64,000 nt of DNA from Rhizobium sp. TH2 (GTDB lineage: Bacteria > Pseudomonadota > Alphaproteobacteria > Rhizobiales > Rhizobiaceae). The stretch is from contig NZ_CP062231.1 of the NCBI RefSeq assembly GCF_024707525.1, positions 4,030,001-4,094,000 on the forward strand. Reading direction: 5' to 3'. Positions 7,800 through 16,062 of the stretch are shown in pieces. Within the stretch, counting starts at the first letter, position 1; each line of letters starts with the position of its first letter. Made by a program: the position numbers and the translations under genes. The notes below the pieces were generated by a model. It searched no databases, had not been told where the DNA came from, and saw nothing but the letters and a program-made list of their open reading frames with translations.

Positions 7800-9329
7800 A
7801 TGCCAAGCCTTCTCGGCATCGACAACGGGTTGACTGTCACCAAGGCGGTGGTGTTCGACATCGACGGCACGCCGCTCTCCGTCGCCAGGCGACGGGTGCC
7901 GCAATTGATGCCCCAGCCGCGCCATGTCGAGCGCGATATGGACGGGCTTTGGCTGGCAACGGCCGAGGCGATAGCTGAAGCGATCGCCGGTAGTCGCAGG
8001 CCCGCCAATGATGTCGTCGCAATCGCCGCCACCGCACACGGCGACGGGATCTATCTACTCGACGCTGACGAACGACCGCTTGGGCCCGGCATCCTCTCGC
8101 TCGACAGCCGCGCGGGCACCATCGCCGACGATTGGGCTGCCGGGCTCGTTGCCCAACAGGCGCTCGCGCTGACCGGCCAGATGCCGCACACCTCGGCACC
8201 CTCGGCCCTGCTCGCATGGATCAAAATCCATGAACCCGAACGCTATGCCCGCATCGCCCATATCCTGAGCTGCAAGGACTGGCTCCGCTATTGCCTCACG
8301 GGCGCGATCGGGACCGACCGCACCGAAGCCAGCACGTCTTTCACATCGGTCGCCGACCAGACCTTCTCCATCGACGCGATGCGGCTGTTCGGACTGGAGA
8401 AACTTTACAGCGCACTCCCCGCCGTCGCCGGCTCGGCGGAAATCGTGGGGCTTGTCAGCGCCGCCGCAGCCAAACTGACCGGCCTCACCGAGGGCACGCC
8501 CGTCGCCGCGGGCCTCCATGATGTCACGGCTTCGGCGCTCGGCATCGGCGGCCACAAGCCCGGCGTGGTCGCGATCGTGGCCGGCACCTATTCGATCAAT
8601 GAGGTTGTTTCCGACCGGCCCAAGGTCGATCCCAGATGGTTCTGCCGCAACGCCATCGAGCCCGGCCAGTGGAACAACATGGCAATCTCGCCGGCATCGG
8701 CGGCAAATTACGACTGGTTCCTCGACACGCTCTGCCAGGCAGAACACCAGAAAGCGGAGGCGTCGGGCCAGTCCGTTCATGCCTTGCTTGGCCCCGAAAT
8801 CGACGCCGCCCTTACCCGGCCATCGACGGCGATATTCCATCCCTATCTGTTCGGTTCGCCGTACGGTTCCGCCGCTAGCGCGAGCTTTCTCGGCCTACGC
8901 GGATGGCAGGACAGGGGCGATATGCTGCGCGCCGTGCTGGAAGGCATCGCCTTCAATCACCGCGTCCACATCGATGCGCTGCGTGACGGCTTCGATGTGA
9001 GGGAGGCACGACTGACCGGCGGCGCCTCGCGCAACCCCGCCTTCGCGCAGATGTTCGCCGACATATTGGCAATGCCGGTAACGGTCACGGCGACCGAGGA
9101 GGCAGCGGCCTGGGGCGCAGCGCTCTGTGCCGGCGCCGGCATCAGCATTTTCGCCAGCCCGAACGACGATCCGCGCAATCTGGACGGGATGCAGCAGACA
9201 TATCGGCCCGACACCGACCGCAGCACCGCCTATCAAACCCGCTACGAACTCTTTCGCGATATCGCTAACGCCCTCCAGCCGCTCTGGCCGAGGATCGACG
9301 GATTGACGATCGAGGGAGACGCCCCATGA
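7800..9329 (+). CDS. FGGY-family carbohydrate kinase (second copy)
   Basis: Cytoplasmic kinase of 509 residues with both FGGY actin-like domains. It begins MPSLLGIDNGLTVTKAVVFD (ATP phosphate loop), has HGDGIYLLD in the sugar-binding lobe, and ends with LTGGASRNPAFAQMFAD and EEAAAWGAAL. It is more like L-xylulose/xylulokinase-type members than the kinase at the left edge, so the locus carries two non-identical kinases. ATG 7800 is preferred to an in-frame ATG at 7761 because it immediately precedes the first conserved strand and the upstream codons overlap the palindrome at 7748-7763. It overlaps the next DeoR gene by 4 bp. Substrate unknown; polyol or ketose likely. Confidence 0.88.
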   Translation: MPSLLGIDNGLTVTKAVVFDIDGTPLSVARRRVPQLMPQPRHVERDMDGLWLATAEAIAEAIAGSRRPANDVVAIAATAHGDGIYLLDADERPLGPGILSLDSRAGTIADDWAAGLVAQQALALTGQMPHTSAPSALLAWIKIHEPERYARIAHILSCKDWLRYCLTGAIGTDRTEASTSFTSVADQTFSIDAMRLFGLEKLYSALPAVAGSAEIVGLVSAAAAKLTGLTEGTPVAAGLHDVTASALGIGGHKPGVVAIVAGTYSINEVVSDRPKVDPRWFCRNAIEPGQWNNMAISPASAANYDWFLDTLCQAEHQKAEASGQSVHALLGPEIDAALTRPSTAIFHPYLFGSPYGSAASASFLGLRGWQDRGDMLRAVLEGIAFNHRVHIDALRDGFDVREARLTGGASRNPAFAQMFADILAMPVTVTATEEAAAWGAALCAGAGISIFASPNDDPRNLDGMQQTYRPDTDRSTAYQTRYELFRDIANALQPLWPRIDGLTIEGDAP

Positions 9330-10099
9330 AGATCGACAACCGCCTCGATGAAATCGCCAATTACGTGATCGAGAAGGGTGAGGTGCGCATCGATGAACTC
9401 GTCACGTATTTCAACGTCTCCCGCATGACGATCCACCGCCATATCGACCGCCTCGCGCAGCAGGGCGTGATCCGCAAGCTGCACGGCGCGGTCAGCGCCC
9501 AGCCCTCGGGCATCTATGAAAGCCTGTTCCGCTACCGTGAGACTGTCGCAACAGCAGAGAAGGCAGCGTTGGCACAGGCCGCACTCGACTATATCTCCGG
9601 CGGCGAGGTGATCGTGCTCGACGACTCCTCGACAGTCAACGCGCTGGCACCACTTCTGCCGGAAGCCGCACCGCTGACGGTTGTCACCAATTCGGTACCC
9701 GCGCTGGCGATGCTGCGGGATGTCGATGGCATCGACCTGATCTGCACCGGCGGCCAGTATCACCGCACCTACAATGCCTATATCGGCCACAACTGCCTCA
9801 ACACGATCGCGCGGCTACGGGCCGATGTCTTTATCTGCTCGGCCTCGGCGGTCAGCGGCACGACGGCCTTCATCCAGGACCAGCAGGTGGTGAGCGTGAA
9901 GCAGGCGATGATGGCCTCGGCGAGCAAGCGCATCCTGCTCGTCGATCACACTAAGTTTGGCAAGGTCGCGCTCCATGTGTTCGACGATCTGACCGCTTTC
10001 GACGCAGTTCTCGTCGATGACCGCTTGCCCCCGGCCGACACCCAGCGCCTGAGGGATGCCGGCGTGCGGCTGCACGTCATCAGGACGGCAAGGAAATGA
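9326..10099 (+). CDS. DeoR/GlpR-family transcriptional regulator (second copy)
   Basis: Regulator of 257 residues with an N-terminal helix-turn-helix (VRIDELVTYFNVSRMTIHRH, about residues 16-35) and a DeoR C-terminal sensor domain with VLDDSSTVN and VTNSVPALA phosphate-binding blocks. It overlaps the upstream kinase and the downstream GlpD-like gene by 4 bp each (ATGA), so kinase, regulator and dehydrogenase are translated as a coupled unit. It probably senses the kinase product and controls the same operon, perhaps through the dyad at 7748-7763. Confidence 0.9.
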   Translation: MKIDNRLDEIANYVIEKGEVRIDELVTYFNVSRMTIHRHIDRLAQQGVIRKLHGAVSAQPSGIYESLFRYRETVATAEKAALAQAALDYISGGEVIVLDDSSTVNALAPLLPEAAPLTVVTNSVPALAMLRDVDGIDLICTGGQYHRTYNAYIGHNCLNTIARLRADVFICSASAVSGTTAFIQDQQVVSVKQAMMASASKRILLVDHTKFGKVALHVFDDLTAFDAVLVDDRLPPADTQRLRDAGVRLHVIRTARK

Positions 10100-11811
10100 C
10101 CGGTAGACTGGCAGACGACATGAACAATCGCATCGCCCGCATCTCGCAGGAGGGCGTTGACGTCTTGATCCTCGGTGCCGGCGTCAATGGCGCCGGACTG
10201 TTCCGCGATCTCTGCGAACAGGGCGTCAATTGCCTCATCGTGGACAAGTATGATTTCGGCTCCGGCACCAGTGCCGCCCCGTCACGGCTGATCCATGGCG
10301 GGCTGAAATATCTCGAGACGGGGGAATTCGGTCTGGTGGCGCAATCGACGCTGGAGCGGAACCTACTGCTTCGAAACGCGCCGCACTGCGTCGAGCCGCT
10401 GCCGACGCTGATCCCGATCTTCTCTTGGACGCGCGGCATATGGGCTGCACTGCGCACCCTGATGGGATCGACCCGAGCACCCCGCAGCCGGGGCGCAGTG
10501 CTGATCAAGATCGGCCTGGCACTCTATGATTTCTACGGCTCCCGCAGCCGGGTCATGCCGCGCCACAGCCTCGTCGGCAAGACCCGTGCATTGCGCGACC
10601 TGCCGGTGCTGACCAAGAAGATCGTCGCGGCCGGCACCTACTACGATGCCAAGATCAGCCGTCCGGAGCGGCTGGTCTACGAACTGGTGCGTGATGGCCT
10701 CGATGCCAACCCGCGATCGTCCGCCGCCAATTTCGCCACGCTTACCTCCGCCGTCGAGGGCGCGGTGACGTTCCAGCAGTCGGACGGAAAACACTTTTCG
10801 GTCTGGCCGAAGATCGTCATCAACGCCGCCGGACCCTGGATCGATCGTGTCAATGCAACGCTGGGCGTCGAAACCCGGCTGATCGGCGGCACCAAGGGAT
10901 CGCACATCCTTCTCGATCACGACGAACTGATCCGCAGCCTGAACGGCAGGATGATCTATTTCGAGGCCGATGACGGACGCATCTGCCTGGTCTTCGACTA
11001 TCTCGGTCGCGCGCTGGTCGGTTCCACCGACATTCCAGCCGACGATCCGGAGAATATCCGCTGCGAGGATTGGGAGATCGACTATTTCCTCGACAGCCTG
11101 CGCTCGCTGCTGCCGGGGCTTCGGTTCAGCCGCGACCAGATCGTCTACACCTATAGCGGCATCCGACCGCTGCCAGCATCGAATGCCGCCGAGCCCGGAT
11201 TGATCAGCCGGGATCACAGTGCGCCTGCGATCGAACCAGTTCAAAGCCGCCCCTTCCCGATCATCTCGCTGGTCGGCGGCAAGTGGACGACTTTTCGCGG
11301 CTTTGCCGAAGAGGTCGCCGATACCGTGCTTTCGCGACTCGGCCGCCGCAGGCTAACATCGACCCAGGCACTTGCGATCGGCGGCGGCAAGGCCTTCCCG
11401 GGAGATTCCGCCGCCCGCGCCCGCTGGATCGCGGATAAAGCGGCCAAGCATGACGTGCCACGGCAGCGCGCGGAAGAACTTCTCTCCCGCTACGGCACGA
11501 CGGCGGAAGCTGTGATGGCGCACAACTCGGACTGGCACGACGGCGACCGGCTCCCAGATACGACGAGCTACAGTCTCGTCGAGATCGACTGGATCACGCG
11601 TAATGAACTGGTCGTCCATCTCGCCGATATCGCCATGCGGCGGACGACGCTGGCGATCAATGGCAGGCTGACAGCCGCTGATATCGATGCCATCGCCGAT
11701 GTCGCCGCCGGAGCGCTGGGATGGGACGATACCCGCCGGGGTCAGGAGGTTTCATCGCTCAAGGCCATGCTGGTGGGGGATCACGGCCTAACGTTCGCGA
11801 GGGGCGCGTAA
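10096..11811 (+). CDS. FAD-dependent glycerol-3-phosphate/polyol-phosphate dehydrogenase (GlpD/EryB-like)
   Basis: Flavoprotein of 571 residues in the GlpD/DAO family, acting at the inner face of the membrane and passing electrons to quinone. It has the dinucleotide motif LGAGVNGAG (about 26-34), the PSRLIHGGLKYLE block and the late SLVGGKWTTFR motif. GlpD homologues in erythritol loci (EryB) oxidise the phosphorylated polyol made by the kinase. Here it follows a kinase and regulator with 4-bp overlaps, so a phosphorylated polyol is the probable substrate; plain glycerol-3-phosphate cannot be excluded. A 128-bp diverged copy of its 11188-11315 segment lies at 13716. Confidence 0.87.
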   Translation: MTGRLADDMNNRIARISQEGVDVLILGAGVNGAGLFRDLCEQGVNCLIVDKYDFGSGTSAAPSRLIHGGLKYLETGEFGLVAQSTLERNLLLRNAPHCVEPLPTLIPIFSWTRGIWAALRTLMGSTRAPRSRGAVLIKIGLALYDFYGSRSRVMPRHSLVGKTRALRDLPVLTKKIVAAGTYYDAKISRPERLVYELVRDGLDANPRSSAANFATLTSAVEGAVTFQQSDGKHFSVWPKIVINAAGPWIDRVNATLGVETRLIGGTKGSHILLDHDELIRSLNGRMIYFEADDGRICLVFDYLGRALVGSTDIPADDPENIRCEDWEIDYFLDSLRSLLPGLRFSRDQIVYTYSGIRPLPASNAAEPGLISRDHSAPAIEPVQSRPFPIISLVGGKWTTFRGFAEEVADTVLSRLGRRRLTSTQALAIGGGKAFPGDSAARARWIADKAAKHDVPRQRAEELLSRYGTTAEAVMAHNSDWHDGDRLPDTTSYSLVEIDWITRNELVVHLADIAMRRTTLAINGRLTAADIDAIADVAAGALGWDDTRRGQEVSSLKAMLVGDHGLTFARGA

Positions 11812-11950
11812 CGCCGGCGAAGCCGCTGTCCGGAACCTTGCGCGCCCTGCCCGATCATTCATCCTGCGTCACATGAGGATACACGATGCTGAAATGGGCA
11901 TTCACTATTGATTCTCGGCCGATGTTCACTGACGCAAGTCCATATGCAAC

Positions 11951-13651
11951 ATGGGGCACGCAATGCAGGCTACACGTGCATTCCGGTCGTTTTTGCTGCG
12001 TCTTGCGACAATCAATCAACGACCGGCCCCCGTTTCGGCGCCAAGGCACTTTCACTTCGTTCAGCAAGCATCCAAGTATGCCACCTGTGGCGCGCTCCAA
12101 CACCTGCGGTCATCAAGAGCCATATTCGTCGGCGCGGCGATAACCGCGCTATATTGTTTGCCGGGCGCCGGGGAAGCATTCGCCGGGAACTGCGATTCGC
12201 GGGGTGGCCTCGCCTATCTTGGGAACGTAAAGGGCGGAACGCGCTCTGTGTGGCTATCCGGAACCACTGCCGGGGTCTTTGGCCTCGAATCGGCCCAGGG
12301 CGGCCAAACCGTCGACAACTGGACCAAGGATACGCGTGGCCTACACCTTTCGCTTTCCCCATTCGTTTCGAACGGAAATGGAGGAATACACAAGCTTTAC
12401 GATCTCTCGGGCAAAAAACCTTGCCTGCTCGATACGCAAAACCAGAAACGTGCGCTTATTCCACCGGACTTCACGTTTCCCGAGGGGCGTCCGGATAACC
12501 ACCTGCCACGCGTATTTCCCGACTTCGCATTGCCCGAAGGTCGTCCCGACAACGATCTGCCGCGCGTCATCGACCTGCCCGAGGGACGTCCGGACAACGA
12601 CCTGCCGATCATCCCGCCGGGTTGGCCCGACGGAACTCCGGACACGGATGATACCTACCAGCCCGATCGCTCGGCAATCAAAGGGGCGCGCGTGAGGCCA
12701 GTTCGCACGACGCGGGATTGTGTCGACCCGCGCTCGGTCGATGCAAATCAAAAGCGCGAACAGCCGATATGCCGGGAACTTGTTCCCGAGGAAGCCGCAA
12801 GCCGGCTCTCGCAAGTGCCGCTGACGCCTGGCCGTGATCTGCCTGCGCCGTCACCGTGGAATTTCTGGTGGGATACACAATTCACCGACATATCCGACGA
12901 CCGTCACGGACGCGACAGCGACACGCTTGCCCGCTCGCTGACCATTGGCCTCGATCGCCGGATAACCGACAATTTCGTCCTCGGCATGTCCCTTGCATTG
13001 GAAGACAGTTCGACAGGCTCGTTCAACGAAACGCTGAATATCGATACCGAGGGATTCAGCGTCGGGCCGTATGCGGCCTACCGCCTTTCGAAGCACTGGG
13101 CCGTCGACGCATCCCTGACCTACGGGAGGTACAGCAATGACGTGAACCTGAGCGTACTCGACGGCAATTACGATTCGGAGAAGTTTTCCGGATCAGTCAC
13201 GCTCCAAGGGCAATACCAGTATGGCGAATATTTCTTCCGCCCCAGGACAACCGTCAACTTCTCCCACGTCGAGAGCGACAGCTACGACCTCTCGGGCCGC
13301 CTGCTCAATCTGCCCGTCAGCCTGTCACTTCCGGGAGATAGCTTTAACTATGGTGTCCTTGATCTGGCCACCGAGGTCAGCCGGTACGTCCGCTTGCCGG
13401 GCGGCAAGCCGATTGTCGTGTTTGGGGAGCTTGGCGCTCATTACGAATTCGAACGCCCAGGTGGCGGCAAGATCCTGACTGCCGATCTATCCGAGGTAAC
13501 GACTTCTCCCTGGACGTTTTCAGCCCGCTCGGGATTCCGGACCCTGCTCAAGGACAACCTCCAGATCGAGGCAACAGTCGGATACCTGAGCCTCGGCCAA
13601 GCAAACCTTGATGTCTGGGAAGGAAAACTGCGCGTCTCGTGGGCTTTCTGA
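11951..13651 (+). CDS. Autotransporter-like outer-membrane beta-barrel protein with PEGRPDN repeats
   Basis: Protein of 566 residues. A long basic leader precedes a signal sequence (AIFVGAAITALYCLPG, cleavage predicted near AFA/GN at 78-80), resembling the extended signal peptides of type V secretion proteins. Residues 80-170 are a small passenger-like part; 177-219 hold three proline-rich repeats (PEGRPDNHLPR, PEGRPDNDLPR, PEGRPDNDLP). From about 305 to the end runs a beta-barrel with alternating strands finishing in WAF, a terminal aromatic signature of outer-membrane proteins. The passenger is too short for a known enzyme. It sits between glpD and a diverged glpD fragment, which suggests arrival by rearrangement. 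Function unknown. Confidence 0.78.
   Translation: MGHAMQATRAFRSFLLRLATINQRPAPVSAPRHFHFVQQASKYATCGALQHLRSSRAIFVGAAITALYCLPGAGEAFAGNCDSRGGLAYLGNVKGGTRSVWLSGTTAGVFGLESAQGGQTVDNWTKDTRGLHLSLSPFVSNGNGGIHKLYDLSGKKPCLLDTQNQKRALIPPDFTFPEGRPDNHLPRVFPDFALPEGRPDNDLPRVIDLPEGRPDNDLPIIPPGWPDGTPDTDDTYQPDRSAIKGARVRPVRTTRDCVDPRSVDANQKREQPICRELVPEEAASRLSQVPLTPGRDLPAPSPWNFWWDTQFTDISDDRHGRDSDTLARSLTIGLDRRITDNFVLGMSLALEDSSTGSFNETLNIDTEGFSVGPYAAYRLSKHWAVDASLTYGRYSNDVNLSVLDGNYDSEKFSGSVTLQGQYQYGEYFFRPRTTVNFSHVESDSYDLSGRLLNLPVSLSLPGDSFNYGVLDLATEVSRYVRLPGGKPIVVFGELGAHYEFERPGGGKILTADLSEVTTSPWTFSARSGFRTLLKDNLQIEATVGYLSLGQANLDVWEGKLRVSWAF
12500..12640 (+). repeat. In-frame proline-rich repeat units
   Basis: Three in-frame copies encoding PEGRPDN(H/D)LP(R), at roughly codons 177-187, 195-206 and 210-219 of the outer-membrane protein, linked by variable VFPDFA and VID spacers. 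The repeats probably form an extended linker between passenger and barrel. Copy-number variation between strains would be expected. Confidence 0.7.
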
Positions 13652-13715
13652 GGCGGGTGGACAAACTGGCAAACTGGCCTGCCGAACTGGAGCACTACCA
13701 GGGTTGAGCCGGATC

Positions 13716-13843
13716 GCCGAGCCCGGCCTGATCAGCCGCGATCACAGCGCGCCAGCGATGGAACCAGTTCAGAACCGACCTTTCCCGATCATCTCGCTGG
13801 TCGGCGGCAAATGGACGACCTTCCGGGGCTTTGCGGAAGAGGG
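13716..13843 (+). pseudogene. Fragment of a glpD-like gene
   Basis: This 128-bp stretch matches 11188-11315 of the GlpD-like gene. The encoded residues (EPGLISRDHSAPAMEPVQ, then PFPIISLVGGKWTTFRGFAEE) are nearly the same, while about 16 of 128 bases differ, mostly at third positions. A stop follows at once and nothing before it belongs to glpD. The mainly silent divergence means the fragment derives from a second functional homologue, or from an old duplication that evolved under selection before being truncated. Confidence 0.8.
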
Positions 13844-13974
13844 GTCTTGATAGTCGGGCGTCGCGACAACATGTTAGATTAGGCACGCTTGCATGTCATG
13901 TTGGCGCGCGTCTCCGGCAAGACTGGACATGTCCAACTATCCTTCGCCTCCTGCGAGGCTCGCCAAAAGCAGAA

Positions 13975-14439
13975 GTGGGAAAGTCTGATGGAAGAGCACT
14001 TTTTGTCCGCCGCGAGGCACACATTCCAGCGCCGCCGGCCTCGGTATTTGCCCTCCTGACCGATCCTGAGAAGATTCTACGCTGGATGGGAACCGAGGCG
14101 CAGATCGAGCCGCAGCCCGGCGGACTCTATCTGGTCAACGTCACCGGCGCGCGCTTCGCCCGGGGCTCGTTTCGGGAAGTGGTGCCCGTGCATCGTCTGG
14201 CCTACAGCTTCGGTTGGGATGGCAGCGAGGTCGTGCCGCCTGGATCGAGCCTGGTCGAGATCGATCTGGCCGACGAGGCGCCGAACGGAACGCTGCTGCG
14301 CCTGACCCATACCGGCCTGCCCAATGCCGAGCAATGCGCAGGTCATAACGAAGGCTGGGCGCATTACATCAGCCGGCTGGCCGTGGCTGCTGCCGGCAAG
14401 GACCCAGGCCCGGACCCGATGGCCGGAAGGGTCGGCTGA
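13975..14439 (+). CDS. SRPBCC (AHSA1-type) domain protein
   Basis: Small cytoplasmic START/AHSA1-fold protein, about 154 residues from GTG 13975. The pattern FVRREAHIPAPPASVFALLT, DPEKILRWMG, GGLYLVNV and a final tryptophan helix GHNEGWAHYISRLA is typical of the family, which binds hydrophobic ligands or acts in stress and toxin-related processes. The frame stays open upstream to 13831, but those residues overlap the glpD fragment and look unrelated. The GTG start is a best guess with only a weak purine-rich site before it. No operon partner is evident; the cyclase gene starts 98 bp later. Confidence 0.7.
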   Translation: MGKSDGRALFVRREAHIPAPPASVFALLTDPEKILRWMGTEAQIEPQPGGLYLVNVTGARFARGSFREVVPVHRLAYSFGWDGSEVVPPGSSLVEIDLADEAPNGTLLRLTHTGLPNAEQCAGHNEGWAHYISRLAVAAAGKDPGPDPMAGRVG

Positions 14440-14537
14440 GGAGTCGGTTCTCCGGACAGCCGGCGACATCTGTCAGGTGAGTGCGAATTCGCTCTCGACC
14501 GGATGACAGCCTGTGACGGTCATGCCATGATCCCGGC

Positions 14538-15599
14538 ATGAACCTCTCCGCCCCCCTCGCCTGGCTGGTGGACCATGCCGGCGCATCACCGAGCCCCGAA
14601 TCGTTCCTGGCCGAACTTGGCAGCCGGCTGCTGGCCGACGGCTTGCCCTTGGCCGGCGGGGCACTTACGCTCGCCGTGCCGCATCCGATCATCGCCAGCC
14701 GAACCTGGCTGTGGCGCGCTGAGACCGGCGCCGTCATCGAGGCACTGGATTTCCCCGGCAGTCCGCCCACGAAAGCCGGGCACGACTGGCTGGCCGGGCT
14801 TGGCCAGGTACAGGCGGATATGACGGGTCGTGCTCTTAACAGCCCGTTGCTCGGATGGGCCTGGGCCGGCGAGTTCAGTCCCGATGAGGCCGAGCGACTG
14901 CGTCAAGCGACACGCTTTGCAGCAGCACCGCTTGCCGCTTTGGCAGCGCGCGCGGCCCAGACTGCGCTCCTCGAAGCCTATCTCGGTCGGCGCACCGCCG
15001 CCCGTGTGCAGGCCGGGGGAATGCATCGCGGCACCGGCGAGACAATCCGGGCAGCACTGCTTTGCACCGATCTGCGCGACTTCACCGCTCTATCAGAGGT
15101 GACCGAACCCGCAGCGATGATCGCTGCCCTCGACGCCTGGTTTGATCGCGTCGCTGGCGCGGTGCATGCCTTCGGCGGTGAGGTGCTGAAATTCATCGGC
15201 GATGGCGTGCTGGCTATTTTTCCGGTCACCAGCCCATCGGCGGCGGAAGCCTGTGACGCGGGGTTGCGCGCAATCGTTGCCGCGCGCGCCGGCATGACCC
15301 ATCTGGACAAGACCCGCCAGGCACAGGGCCTGCCGCCCCTGCCCTTTGGTGCCGCATTGCATTTCGGCGAAATATTGTGGGGCAATATCGGCTCGGCTGA
15401 CCGGCTGGATTTCACCGCGATCGGTCCGGCGGTGAATTTGGTCAGCCGGCTCGAAGGCCTGTGCCGGCCGCTTGGCCGCAGCGTGCTCATATCCGGCGCG
15501 GTCGCGGCGGAGACGACAACGACTTTGGTGTCCTTGGGCGAACACACACTGCGCGGCATCGCCGCTCCCTGCGCAGTCTTCACGCTACCCGGAGATTGA
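14538..15599 (+). CDS. Class III adenylate/guanylate cyclase
   Basis: Protein of 353 residues with a C-terminal class III nucleotide cyclase domain (about 170-340). The metal-binding aspartates are D178 (LLCTDLRDFT) and D222 (KFIGDGVLAIF); K218 and D291 (RLDFTAIG) fit the Lys/Asp pair that selects ATP, and N300 with R304 form the transition-state pair. All catalytic residues are present, so it should make cAMP. The N-terminal 165 residues are a soluble unassigned domain of a type seen in rhizobial cyclases, presumably sensory. No membrane span is visible. It stands alone, without an adjacent effector. Confidence 0.87.
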   Translation: MNLSAPLAWLVDHAGASPSPESFLAELGSRLLADGLPLAGGALTLAVPHPIIASRTWLWRAETGAVIEALDFPGSPPTKAGHDWLAGLGQVQADMTGRALNSPLLGWAWAGEFSPDEAERLRQATRFAAAPLAALAARAAQTALLEAYLGRRTAARVQAGGMHRGTGETIRAALLCTDLRDFTALSEVTEPAAMIAALDAWFDRVAGAVHAFGGEVLKFIGDGVLAIFPVTSPSAAEACDAGLRAIVAARAGMTHLDKTRQAQGLPPLPFGAALHFGEILWGNIGSADRLDFTAIGPAVNLVSRLEGLCRPLGRSVLISGAVAAETTTTLVSLGEHTLRGIAAPCAVFTLPGD

Positions 15600-15631
15600 G
15601 CCCGAGCGAACGTTCGATCGGCAACTCGAAG

Positions 15632-16009
15632 TCAGAGGCGATTGCTCACCTCGACGAGGTTCAAGTCCGGATCTCGAAAGTAGACTGAAAGTATCCTGCC
15701 GACCGCCCCTGCCTTCTCGGCCGGACCTTCGACAATCTCGACATCGTTTGATCGAAGCTGCTCGACTACCTCGGCGATCGGCGTGTTCGTCAACACGCAG
15801 AAATTCCCACTTCCCGGCACGGTGCGTTTCGCAAGATCCGGAGACGACTGCACATCCTGAAGGCTGATCTTGTTTGATCCAAAATGCAGGGACCATTTAC
15901 CCGGCCGCTCCTCACGGCGCCGCATTCCGAGAACGCGCTCGTAGAATTCAAGCGTTTCCGCGACGTTCTTGACGCAGAGAACAATGTGGTCGAAGCCGAG
16001 TATGTTCAT
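15632..16009 (-). CDS. VOC (glyoxalase/bleomycin-resistance) family protein
   Basis: Cytoplasmic metal-dependent protein of 125 residues with the paired beta-alpha-beta-beta-beta modules of the vicinal oxygen chelate fold. It starts MNILGFDHIVLCVKNVAETL and ends in FRDPDLNLVEVSN, where the His near the start and the Glu near the end are typical metal ligands. Length matches single-domain VOC proteins annotated as lactoylglutathione lyase-like or bleomycin/fosfomycin-resistance-like; the exact reaction cannot be assigned. It is convergent with the cyclase gene and separate from the demethylase gene that follows. Confidence 0.82.
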   Translation of the reverse strand: MNILGFDHIVLCVKNVAETLEFYERVLGMRRREERPGKWSLHFGSNKISLQDVQSSPDLAKRTVPGSGNFCVLTNTPIAEVVEQLRSNDVEIVEGPAEKAGAVGRILSVYFRDPDLNLVEVSNRL

Positions 16010-16062
16010 GTCTCGACACTATGTTCATGATGCGACCGCTTCAAGGCCGGCTCAGCCAGATC

